Shown piece after piece: positions 1-6,978 of a stretch of 53,154 nucleotides of DNA. Source of the stretch: Lachnospiraceae bacterium (GTDB lineage Bacteria > Bacillota > Clostridia > Lachnospirales > Lachnospiraceae); contig JAAWNY010000017.1 in the NCBI GenBank assembly GCA_022799175.1, forward strand, positions 1 to 53,154, read 5' to 3'. Both the position numbers and the translations under genes were made by a program. Position 1 is the first letter of the stretch. Each line of letters starts with the position of its first letter. Under the pieces are notes generated by a model, which had not been told where the DNA came from, searched no databases, and saw only the letters and a list, made by a program, of their open reading frames with translations.

Positions 1-514
1 GTTCAGGATTTTCGACAAATGGTGCAATTGTCATCAATCCACAAATATGAATATGCGAAAAATTGCAAATTTGTTGTATTATATTCATGAGTTCTTCCGG
101 AGAAAAACCAAATTTGCTCTCTTCCCCCGCAACATTTACTTCTAAAAGGATATCCACAATTTTATTGATTCGTTTTGCTTCCTGATGAATTTCCTCTGCC
201 AGACGCAAAGAATCTACAGAATGAATCATAGTAACAAAAGGAAGAACTTGTCGTATCTTATTTCGCTGCAAATGTCCAATCATATGAAATCTAGTGTCTG
301 CAGGCATTTGTGGAGCCTTTTGCAGGATCTCCTGTACCTTATTTTCTCCAAAATCTCGTACACCGCATTCATAAGCCGCCTGTAAAGCTTCCAAAGGCTT
401 CGTTTTACTAACAGCAATTAATGTCACTTCATGAATGTCTCGTCCGGAACGGTTACACGAAATCTGTATCCGTTCTTGGACCTGTTTCAAATGACTTGAA
501 ATATATTCTTTCAT
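1..514 (-). CDS. yggS: YggS/PLPBP family pyridoxal phosphate-binding protein (partial, 3' end off window)
   Basis: Seen: an open frame on the minus strand starts at an ATG at 512-514 behind a GGGGAG Shine-Dalgarno with 9-base spacing, and runs off the left edge. About 171 residues are visible of a family that is usually about 230. The motif AVSKTKP carries the probable PLP-binding lysine (K37). FGENKVQE, HMIGHLQRNK and EVNVAGEESKFG are further hallmarks of the fold-type III YggS/ProSC family. Family knowledge: a cytosolic PLP carrier that keeps B6 vitamers and amino/keto acid pools balanced, with no proven catalytic activity. It lies 22 bases after the HlyD-like gene and probably shares its transcript. 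In Firmicutes the gene often precedes sepF and other division genes, which would lie outside this window. Confidence 0.93.
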   Translation of the reverse strand, partial: MKEYISSHLKQVQERIQISCNRSGRDIHEVTLIAVSKTKPLEALQAAYECGVRDFGENKVQEILQKAPQMPADTRFHMIGHLQRNKIRQVLPFVTMIHSVDSLRLAEEIHQEAKRINKIVDILLEVNVAGEESKFGFSPEELMNIIQQICNFSHIHICGLMTIAPFVENPE

Positions 515-536
515 GTTGTTTTACTCCCCTTTTGTT

Positions 537-1943
537 TCATTGATAAATCAATTCCCCTTCTTCTACGGTATCAGCATCCAATACAATATGATCATAGACA
601 GATAGTCCATAACTCATGCCTTTGCGAACAGTACAATACTCTTCATTGGATTTGAGAATTTCAATTAGTTTAAAAACAGCATAACCTTTATTGATATTAT
701 AAACCCCTTGTAAGGAATCGGTGGCTCCGATTTGATAACGCTCTTTTGAATCAGGTTTGATGATAAAATCTCCTAGTTTAACGGGACCGCTATCTCCCAT
801 ATCAATATAATAATATTCTTCTGTAGAGTTGTAAACCGTTACCGGCACAAATTCTACCGAGGATCCACTTTCTGTATAAACCTCCTTCAAAAAACCAATT
901 TCGCTACTGTCCCCGCCTTGTGTCATAAATTCTAAGGGTATCAAAAAAAATTCTTTGGTGGTGACTGCTGTTGAAGGAATTTTAAGTCCATCTGCTTGTT
1001 CTGTCTCCACTTCAAAAGATACATACCGATCGCTGATAAACTGTACCATGTATTGATTAAAATCCAGTTTGCCATAAGTATTGCCATCCGCACCGGTTAT
1101 CAGCGAAAATACGCCATCTGTTTCTAAATTACGAGAATTAAAAATCACATGAAGTTTATTTTTATCTGTATATTCCGGAAGCTGTTCCTCAGAGATGGGA
1201 AAAAGGATACTCCAATCATCAGAAGTAATAAGTTTATATACCGCATCAGAAACAGCAATCCTTTGTCCTGCTTTAGTAATTTCTCTTGAATAACCAGTAC
1301 GATCAAAACAAGAAGCCGTAATTTGTTCTGCCTCTAATCCTTCATATTGATCAATTGCATAAGATACTACGCCAGATACAGGTGCTTGTACCTGCCAGAA
1401 CATCACTCCCGTTTGCCCCATCATACTATCCATACTTTCCAGAGTGTTAAAATTTACATATTCTGATACAGAAGCATCCAGACTAGAACGCAGAGAATAA
1501 CCCAAATCAAAATCCAAGTCAGAATAGGACATAGCAAAAGATGACAATTGTCGTTTGATTTCAGACAAATTATCACTAGTTAAAATTGCGTTATTCTCAC
1601 TTTGTTCTTCTAAAAACGAGGAAAGGCTTCCTGTCTCATCGATCGAGTAGATTCTTGACCCAACAGCGGTTCGTTTGCCCTCTCGTACATAATAATGGAT
1701 ATAGCCAGCACGTTCTGCATATTGAACGGATTCTTGTCTTAAAATAATACCAGTATATCCATGATCGGTGACAATATCCCCTTCTATAACCTCATAAAAT
1801 TGAATTTTTTCTTTTTTTGCATAAGTATAAACACAAAATGACATATAGACGAATATAATGGCGAAAATAATCGTTCCAACATTAATATTTAAGGGACGCC
1901 TGTATCTGGATGATTCCTTTGGATATTTCCTTTTCTTGTGCAA
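537..1943 (-). CDS. HlyD-like membrane-anchored periplasmic adaptor-type protein
   Basis: About 468 residues. The chosen start is TTG at 1941-1943 because GGAGG sits 9 bases upstream; the longest frame begins at another TTG (1970) that lies in a terminator and has no ribosome site. A basic cytoplasmic tail (HKKRKYPKESSRYRRP) precedes one membrane segment at about residues 22-41. The extracytoplasmic part has beta-rich HlyD-type stretches (GYIHYYVREGKRTAVGSRIYSID and a later WQVQAPVSGVVSYAIDQYEG) separated by a short helical region. HlyD proteins normally bridge an ABC or RND pump, but none is encoded nearby. The neighbour yggS suggests conserved chromosomal placement rather than an export operon. 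The function is unknown; the adaptor-like fold is an inference from sequence style. Confidence 0.75.
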   Translation of the reverse strand: MHKKRKYPKESSRYRRPLNINVGTIIFAIIFVYMSFCVYTYAKKEKIQFYEVIEGDIVTDHGYTGIILRQESVQYAERAGYIHYYVREGKRTAVGSRIYSIDETGSLSSFLEEQSENNAILTSDNLSEIKRQLSSFAMSYSDLDFDLGYSLRSSLDASVSEYVNFNTLESMDSMMGQTGVMFWQVQAPVSGVVSYAIDQYEGLEAEQITASCFDRTGYSREITKAGQRIAVSDAVYKLITSDDWSILFPISEEQLPEYTDKNKLHVIFNSRNLETDGVFSLITGADGNTYGKLDFNQYMVQFISDRYVSFEVETEQADGLKIPSTAVTTKEFFLIPLEFMTQGGDSSEIGFLKEVYTESGSSVEFVPVTVYNSTEEYYYIDMGDSGPVKLGDFIIKPDSKERYQIGATDSLQGVYNINKGYAVFKLIEILKSNEEYCTVRKGMSYGLSVYDHIVLDADTVEEGELIYQ

Positions 1944-1968
1944 ATCTCTCTCCCTCCGGCTGATTATC

Positions 1969-2003
1969 AAAAAAAGGGGACCTGCTCTCCCAAGTCCCCT
2001 TTT
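1969..2003 (-). terminator. Intrinsic terminator between the P-loop gene and the HlyD-like gene
   Basis: On the minus strand AAAAGGGGAC pairs perfectly with GTCCCCTTTT around a 12-base loop, followed by a run of T residues. It starts about 10 bases after the stop of the P-loop gene and ends about 12 bases before the ribosome site of the HlyD-like gene. The downstream gene must therefore depend on read-through or on a promoter hidden in or before the hairpin. Confidence 0.8.
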
Positions 2004-2013
2004 GTATCTATCA

Positions 2014-2433
2014 TTACAGAGAAATAATCACGTCCTTCTGTATCGCCTCTGGCATCTCATGGGAATCCATAGATATACTGAGTACAAAATTCACACTATA
2101 ATCGGCACTAAGCTTTTCCAGAACCGCAATGGTTTCACTGATGTCTTCTCCTTCCAGGCAGGCAAGCTTTAAAAAGCTGTCCAAAAACATAGTCTCAATA
2201 TCGTGATCCTGAGAAATAATTCCACTGATAAATCCTATAAATCCTTGACTGTTAATAATGGGAAACTTATTCACATTGATCAAACGAATTCGATTATTTA
2301 ATTCATACATATGTTTGGAGCTTTTATCCAGATAAACGATGGAGCCGGCGGCTGTTTTAATTGAATTATTCGCCATGTCCAATAGATGCTTCGTCTTTCC
2401 TTTTCCTTTATTGCCTGCAATAATCTGCACCAT
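2014..2433 (-). CDS. Small P-loop NTPase-like protein, function unknown
   Basis: 139 residues, ATG start behind a strong GGAGGAG Shine-Dalgarno. A Walker A loop GNKGKGKTK lies at residues 7-15, and the segment ETMFLDSFLK (about residues 80-89) could serve as Walker B. The rest is short, with no DNA-binding or membrane segment visible, so it is smaller than most complete P-loop ATPases. It has its own promoter (2492-2520) and is closed by the terminator at 1969-2003, so it appears to be a single-gene transcript. Similar short proteins in Clostridia are sometimes labelled PilT-like, but nothing here supports a pilus role. An ATP/GTP-binding protein is supported; the substrate and partner are not. 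Confidence 0.7.
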   Translation of the reverse strand: MVQIIAGNKGKGKTKHLLDMANNSIKTAAGSIVYLDKSSKHMYELNNRIRLINVNKFPIINSQGFIGFISGIISQDHDIETMFLDSFLKLACLEGEDISETIAVLEKLSADYSVNFVLSISMDSHEMPEAIQKDVIISL

Positions 2434-2491
2434 ATGAATCTCCTCCTTGGGTTTATAATATTTGTGTAAAAAATCTGATTTTCATAAAACA

Positions 2492-2520
2492 ATTATAGTA
2501 TAATTTCGCAGATTAAGCAA
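2492..2520 (-). promoter_or_regulatory. SigA-type promoter for the P-loop gene
   Basis: On the minus strand TTGCTT (2515-2520) is followed after exactly 17 bases by TATAAT (2492-2497). The predicted start of transcription leaves a leader of about 50 bases before the ATG at 2433. Confidence 0.75.
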
Positions 2521-2523
2521 TCA

Positions 2524-3516
2524 CTAATTGACAATTTTCTGAATTATATTTGTCATATCTTGATAAAGCGTCTGTCTGTTTTCCGATTTCATCACTACAG
2601 AAACATATTCATGTCCCTGCTCATCCTGGCTTTCCATAATCAAACAACTTCCGGCGGCTCTTGTGGTACCAGTCTTGCCACCCAGAATGGAAAGACCACT
2701 TGGCATGGGCTGTTGGCCAGTCAGATATTGATTGCTATTGTTCCAACTTTGAGATTTTGCATTGCCTTGTGCATCCAAAAATTCAGCAGTATAGCTACTA
2801 GTTCCCACAACTTGACGAAAAGCAGGCTCTTTCATTGCTTCCTGAAAAATTAGATACAAGTCATAAGCAGTTGTATAGTGCTGTTCATCGTGAAGACCAT
2901 GAGGATTTACAAAGTGAGTGTCTGTCGCTCCGATTGCTTTGGCTTCTTGATTCATTAACTCAGCAAAATCTTGAATGTTACCAGAAATATGTACGGCAAT
3001 TGCCGCACCAGCATCATTACCAGACGGTAACATTAAACCATACAGCAATTGTTCCATTGTTAGGGTATCTCCAGGACTAATATGGCAAAGTGTTGCCCCA
3101 GGTTCTGTAATAATTGTTTCCTGCCCAACGGTCACCTTTTCTTGCATATTTTGCGCTTCTGATAAATTCCCATGACGAATTGCCACCAAAGCTGTCATTA
3201 CTTTTGTAATGCTAGCAGGATAAAGCCGCTTAAAAGCATTTTTTGCAAAAAGCGTGGAAGGATCATCCAGAGAGAAAACGGCGGCTGCCTCTGCTTTTAT
3301 ACTACTGTCCTGTCCCGGAACATCCGATGAAACCACACAAAGATCCGCCGCAAAAAGTTCCGCTCTTCGTTCATAAACAGGAACAAAAAATGACAATTCA
3401 TCCAAACGCTCCGGTAAAGGGTAAACCGTATCGGATACCGTTTCTTTTTGATTGCATCCGGTAAGTATCAGACAGATTACCAGCCCTACAATTCCTAAGA
3501 TCCTATGATATCGCAT
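2524..3516 (-). CDS. D-alanyl-D-alanine carboxypeptidase lipoprotein (penicillin-binding, S11 family)
   Basis: 330 residues from the ATG at 3514-3516; the longer frame (to 3552) would overlap mgsA and add non-signal sequence. The N-terminus is a lipoprotein signal with lipobox LTGC (C21), so the enzyme is probably tethered outside the membrane. All three penicillin-binding motifs are present: SITK (S102/K105), SGN (165-167) and KTG (281-283). Family knowledge: it trims the terminal D-Ala from peptidoglycan stem peptides and so limits cross-linking. The protein ends soon after KTG and lacks the long C-terminal PBP5 domain. It follows mgsA by 14 bases at the end of the cell-shape block, consistent with wall metabolism. 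The exact paralogue (DacA, DacB or DacF type) cannot be told. Confidence 0.9.
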   Translation of the reverse strand: MRYHRILGIVGLVICLILTGCNQKETVSDTVYPLPERLDELSFFVPVYERRAELFAADLCVVSSDVPGQDSSIKAEAAAVFSLDDPSTLFAKNAFKRLYPASITKVMTALVAIRHGNLSEAQNMQEKVTVGQETIITEPGATLCHISPGDTLTMEQLLYGLMLPSGNDAGAAIAVHISGNIQDFAELMNQEAKAIGATDTHFVNPHGLHDEQHYTTAYDLYLIFQEAMKEPAFRQVVGTSSYTAEFLDAQGNAKSQSWNNSNQYLTGQQPMPSGLSILGGKTGTTRAAGSCLIMESQDEQGHEYVSVVMKSENRQTLYQDMTNIIQKIVN

Positions 3517-3530
3517 GTAAGCCCATTCTC

Positions 3531-3926
3531 CTATCGATAAATCTCTCTCCATTCCAAATCTCCACGATCTAACGCCTTGATTAAAAGCTCTGCTGTAGCT
3601 AGATTCGTTGCCAAAGGAATATTGTAGGTATCACAAAGCTTTACAACATTGTTGACGTCTGGCTCATGGGATTTGGAAGTTAAAGGATCTCGCAGAAAAA
3701 TCACCAAATCCATTTCATTATGCTCAATCTGTGCAGCAATCTGTTGCTGCCCTCCGAGATGTCCTGCCAGATATTTACGAATATTTAAATTGGTAACTTC
3801 CTCTACCAATCTACCAGTAGTCCCAGTAGCAAACAAATCATGTTTATTCAAAATCCCCCGATACGCAATACAAAAATTCTGCATCAGTTTTTTCTTCGCG
3901 TCATGTGCAATTAAACCGATGTTCAT
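3531..3926 (-). CDS. mgsA: Methylglyoxal synthase
   Basis: 131 residues. The start is the ATG at 3924-3926, with AGGAGG 9 bases upstream and the family-typical beginning MNIGLIAHDAKK; a longer frame to 3974 runs into rodA. Conserved parts are HDAKK, ATGTTGRL (phosphate loop), HLGGQQQI, and IFLRDPL with the probable catalytic aspartate. The enzyme converts dihydroxyacetone phosphate to methylglyoxal and phosphate, a bypass that releases phosphate when sugar phosphates build up. The length is normal for the family. It sits between rodA and a carboxypeptidase, closely spaced with both, so it is probably cotranscribed with the cell-shape genes; this placement has no obvious metabolic reason. Confidence 0.95.
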   Translation of the reverse strand: MNIGLIAHDAKKKLMQNFCIAYRGILNKHDLFATGTTGRLVEEVTNLNIRKYLAGHLGGQQQIAAQIEHNEMDLVIFLRDPLTSKSHEPDVNNVVKLCDTYNIPLATNLATAELLIKALDRGDLEWREIYR

Positions 3927-3942
3927 AAGTAAACCCTCCTTT

Positions 3943-5061
3943 TTAGTTACTGATTTTTCTTTGAAGTCCAACATTAAGGGTTATTCCGATTCCTATATAC
4001 ATGCTTATCAAAGAACTGACCCCATAGCTGATAAATGGGAGTGGCAAACCGGTATTAGGAAACACTCCAGTTGCAACGGCAATATTGGAAAAGCTCTGAA
4101 AAGCCAGTAACGCTGCCATACCTACGCATAACAGACGTCCTGCCATATCCTTTGTCTTTGCTGCCATAATCAGACATTCGTAGACAATCAGCGCAATCAG
4201 CAAAATCACCATCGTACATCCCACAAAACCCAACTCTTCCCCTATAACAGCAAAAATAAAATCGGTTTGTTCTTCTGACAGAAAATTACCATTTTTTACA
4301 GAATTCGCGGTATAATTTAATCCCTTTCCGTGAAGCATACCCGATCCGATTGCCATAATGGAATTATCCTGCTGAAGATTTGCTTCGGCGTATTTTTCTT
4401 TGAAAAAGAATGCCAAAATACGCCGTGCCTGATAACCTTTTAAAAATGGAACCTTGTCATACTGCAGCAAATAAATAAACAGCGTACCGACAGGAACCAA
4501 GATCGCCAATCCTCCTAAAATCCAGCGATAGCTCAAACCTGCAGCAAACAGCATACATGTAAAAACAAATACAATTACCAAACCGGTAGAAAGATCCGGT
4601 TCCTCATATATCAGCCCAAACACTACCAGTAACAACGCGCCTGCTAGCAGAAGGGTCGTAAGATAATTGAGTTTTGCCTGTTTCTTACTGAAGAACCAGG
4701 CAAAAAATACAATTAGACCTACCTTAACAAATTCCGATGGCTGAATCTGACCAATACCGGGAAGCTTCAGCCATCGGGTAGCATTATTGACATTCTCGCC
4801 AAACATCAGAACAGCGATCAGACCAATTACACAAGCAACATAAACAAGCGTTGCCAAAGACAGTATTCTATGATAATCCAACAGAGAAAGCAAGATTACA
4901 ACCATAAACCCAACCACAATCCCCATGATCTGTTTACTTACCAAAGAACTTTCCTGACCAGTAGCACTACTGATTACCAAAACGCCTAAAACATTTAACA
5001 AAAGTATATAAAAAATTAAACGAAAATTGTAATTTTTGAATTGGTATTCATCAAATAACAT
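3943..5061 (-). CDS. rodA: Rod shape-determining peptidoglycan polymerase RodA (SEDS family)
   Basis: 372 residues with about ten hydrophobic segments, the usual size for RodA. SEDS signatures include WLKLPGIGQIQPSEFVK, EEPDLSTGLVI, KGLNYTANSVKNGNFLSEEQTDFIFAVIGEELGF and PLPFISYGVSS. Family knowledge: a membrane glycosyltransferase that polymerises lipid II during side-wall growth together with PBP2, whose gene lies upstream in the same block. The start codon overlaps the minE stop codon (TAATG), suggesting translational coupling. FtsW and SpoVE are close relatives; placement with minCDE and mrdA/mreCD favours RodA. Confidence 0.92.
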   Translation of the reverse strand: MLFDEYQFKNYNFRLIFYILLLNVLGVLVISSATGQESSLVSKQIMGIVVGFMVVILLSLLDYHRILSLATLVYVACVIGLIAVLMFGENVNNATRWLKLPGIGQIQPSEFVKVGLIVFFAWFFSKKQAKLNYLTTLLLAGALLLVVFGLIYEEPDLSTGLVIVFVFTCMLFAAGLSYRWILGGLAILVPVGTLFIYLLQYDKVPFLKGYQARRILAFFFKEKYAEANLQQDNSIMAIGSGMLHGKGLNYTANSVKNGNFLSEEQTDFIFAVIGEELGFVGCTMVILLIALIVYECLIMAAKTKDMAGRLLCVGMAALLAFQSFSNIAVATGVFPNTGLPLPFISYGVSSLISMYIGIGITLNVGLQRKISN

Positions 5062-5339
5062 TATTCATTCCTCATGTTCGTAAGGCGGCGGAATGGAACT
5101 TTTGCCGAAAGAATAGGAATCGGTTCCTTCGCTCCTGCGTATTCCATCTGAGCTAGACGGATATCAATTCTTTTGGAATCAATCTCCACATGTCGGGACA
5201 ATATCCGAATCATCTCCTCCCGAATTCCGTCGATAAGACCAGGACTACATCCAGATTGATCCGATACCAACACTAACTTCAGACGGCTTCTGGCAATTTC
5301 ACCGGAATTGCTTTTGTGAAAACAAAACATCCGTCTCAT
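5061..5339 (-). CDS. minE: Cell division topological specificity factor MinE
   Basis: 92 residues, typical length. A short N-terminal segment (MRRMFCFHKS) acts as the membrane-targeting part; SRLKLVLVSDQSG starts the MinD-contacting region, followed by IREEMIRILSRHVEIDSKRIDIRL, which matches the family fold. Family knowledge: MinE stimulates MinD ATPase and drives pole-to-pole oscillation of MinCD so that the division ring forms at mid-cell. It directly follows minD (about 11 bases) and overlaps the rodA start by one base. Having MinE with MinCD, rather than relying on DivIVA alone, is usual in Clostridia and unlike Bacillus subtilis. Confidence 0.93.
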   Translation of the reverse strand: MRRMFCFHKSNSGEIARSRLKLVLVSDQSGCSPGLIDGIREEMIRILSRHVEIDSKRIDIRLAQMEYAGAKEPIPILSAKVPFRRLTNMRNE

Positions 5340-5350
5340 CCGCTACCCTC

Positions 5351-6142
5351 CTATGCCCGTTTCAGGAAATCAGAGAGCCGAAGAAGCAATCCGCGTTGAG
5401 GATTCATGTCCAAAAGAGGAACAACTTCTCCTGAGATTCGCTTGCAGATATTCAAAAAAGCTTGTCCGGCTAGAGAATCGGTATCCACTAACGGCTCTCC
5501 TTGATTCGTAGAGACAACAATATCTTCGTCATCCGGAACTGCACCGATAATATTGACAGCTAAAATATCCGCCACATCATCGATCGACATCATATCTCCC
5601 CTACGAACCATATCCATGCGAATCCGGTTGACTACCAAATCCACATCTCGCATATCTGCCGCTTCTAACAGTCCGATAATCCGATCCGCATCTCGAATAG
5701 CAGAAACCTCTGGGGTTGTCACTACCAGAGCTCGATCTGCACCGGCAATCGCATTTTGAAAGCCCTGCTCAATACCAGCAGGACAATCTAAAAGTATATA
5801 ATCAAAATCTTCTTTTAAATCATCCGTCAGTTTGCGCATTTGACCAGGATTGACAGCAGTTTTGTCCCTTGTCTGAGCAGACGGAAGCAAATAAAGATTT
5901 GGATATCTTTTGTCTTTTATCAGGGCTTGTTTCATCCGGCAATTCCCTTCCACCACATCCACCAGATTATAGATAATCCGATTTTCCAGTCCCATCACCA
6001 CATCCAGGTTCCGCAATCCGATATCCGTATCAATCAATACCGTGCGGAAACCAAGCAGTGCCAGCCCGGTTCCAATATTGGCAGTGGTAGTCGTCTTACC
6101 GACCCCGCCTTTTCCAGAAGTAATTACAATGACTTCACTCAT
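5351..6142 (-). CDS. minD: Septum site-determining ATPase MinD
   Basis: 263 residues. The deviant Walker A motif SGKGGVGKTTT lies near residue 9, DTDIGLRNLD (switch I) and LLDCPAGIE (switch II/Walker B) follow, and the protein ends in an amphipathic helix (LLLRLSDFLKRA) that binds the inner membrane. Family knowledge: the ATP-bound dimer sits on the membrane, recruits MinC to block FtsZ assembly, and is released by MinE. The start ATG has AGGAGG upstream. It lies between minC and minE in the standard order minC-minD-minE. Confidence 0.97.
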   Translation of the reverse strand: MSEVIVITSGKGGVGKTTTTANIGTGLALLGFRTVLIDTDIGLRNLDVVMGLENRIIYNLVDVVEGNCRMKQALIKDKRYPNLYLLPSAQTRDKTAVNPGQMRKLTDDLKEDFDYILLDCPAGIEQGFQNAIAGADRALVVTTPEVSAIRDADRIIGLLEAADMRDVDLVVNRIRMDMVRRGDMMSIDDVADILAVNIIGAVPDDEDIVVSTNQGEPLVDTDSLAGQAFLNICKRISGEVVPLLDMNPQRGLLLRLSDFLKRA

Positions 6143-6208
6143 AGAACGCCTCCTGAAAAATTAAATACACACTTCTATTCTACATTAAAACTTGAAATTT
6201 TTCTAGTG

Positions 6209-6874
6209 TTAATTGAAATTTATCATATTTAAAAAACTTTTTTTAATTGGTTTTGTGAAAATGTTGCCATTTTCGACACAAGCAGTCATCGCACCTTTGC
6301 CAAGTTTTCGGCCTTTATCACCATATTGACGACTATAAGTGCCTATTTTTAGCTGTAAAGGAGCCATTTCTAGAGCAACCACCACGGCGGCTTCATTGCC
6401 AGAAATGCCAGCATGGGCAGTGCCTTTTAACGTTCCCAGGATAATAATATTACCACGTGCTGTCACACGGGCACCATGAAGGACGTCGCCAATAATGACA
6501 ATACTAGCTTCCGAATCCAAAGATTCCCCTCGATGCAGATCTCCCCGGTAAAACTGGCCAGTTCGATAAGACAACTCCATCAGCTTCTGATTCAATGCTT
6601 TTTCGCATCGCTCAATTCTTTGTGCATCCTGATCAATTAAGCAGAGGATCTCTACACTGGAATTTTCTGTAATCGTATTGACAATCTGAAATTCTTCTCC
6701 TGCAGTCAGTTCTCTTCCCTCCAGCATCAGTGCCATCTGAACACTCCCCCAAAAGCGGGCGTTCTGTCTGAACTTTGCCGCGATGTCGGATAAAAGCTCC
6801 TCGAAAGTACAATCCGGATCCAGAATAATACTCATTCCCGATTTGCTGCTTTTGATCACTACTCTGCTTTTCAA
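6209..6874 (-). CDS. minC: Septum site-determining protein MinC
   Basis: 221 residues from a TTG start at 6872-6874, chosen because GAGGGG lies 6 bases upstream and the protein then begins KSRVVIKSSKSG, like other MinC proteins; the longer GTG-started frame (to 6946) adds 24 residues of unlikely sequence. The N-terminal FtsZ-inhibiting domain is followed by a C-terminal beta-helix (residues about 115-210) with the repeated pattern RGESLDSEASIVIIGDVLHGARVTARGNIIILGTLKG. The role is to prevent FtsZ polymer formation away from mid-cell, recruited by MinD. It lies 104 bases after mrdA. Confidence 0.92.
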   Translation of the reverse strand: MKSRVVIKSSKSGMSIILDPDCTFEELLSDIAAKFRQNARFWGSVQMALMLEGRELTAGEEFQIVNTITENSSVEILCLIDQDAQRIERCEKALNQKLMELSYRTGQFYRGDLHRGESLDSEASIVIIGDVLHGARVTARGNIIILGTLKGTAHAGISGNEAAVVVALEMAPLQLKIGTYSRQYGDKGRKLGKGAMTACVENGNIFTKPIKKSFLNMINFN

Positions 6875-6978
6875 CTTGTTCCCCTCTTTCTGAAAGGCGA
6901 CTTTTGCCCCTTTCTCACCTAAATCTGGAGCGTATGCTATCTTCACACTCCACAGTCTGCCGATATTTTGGCAGGTTA

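Noticed and set aside
6875-6978. N-terminal extension of MinC from a GTG at 6946
   Set aside because: A TTG at 6874 with a better ribosome site gives the family-typical N-terminus.
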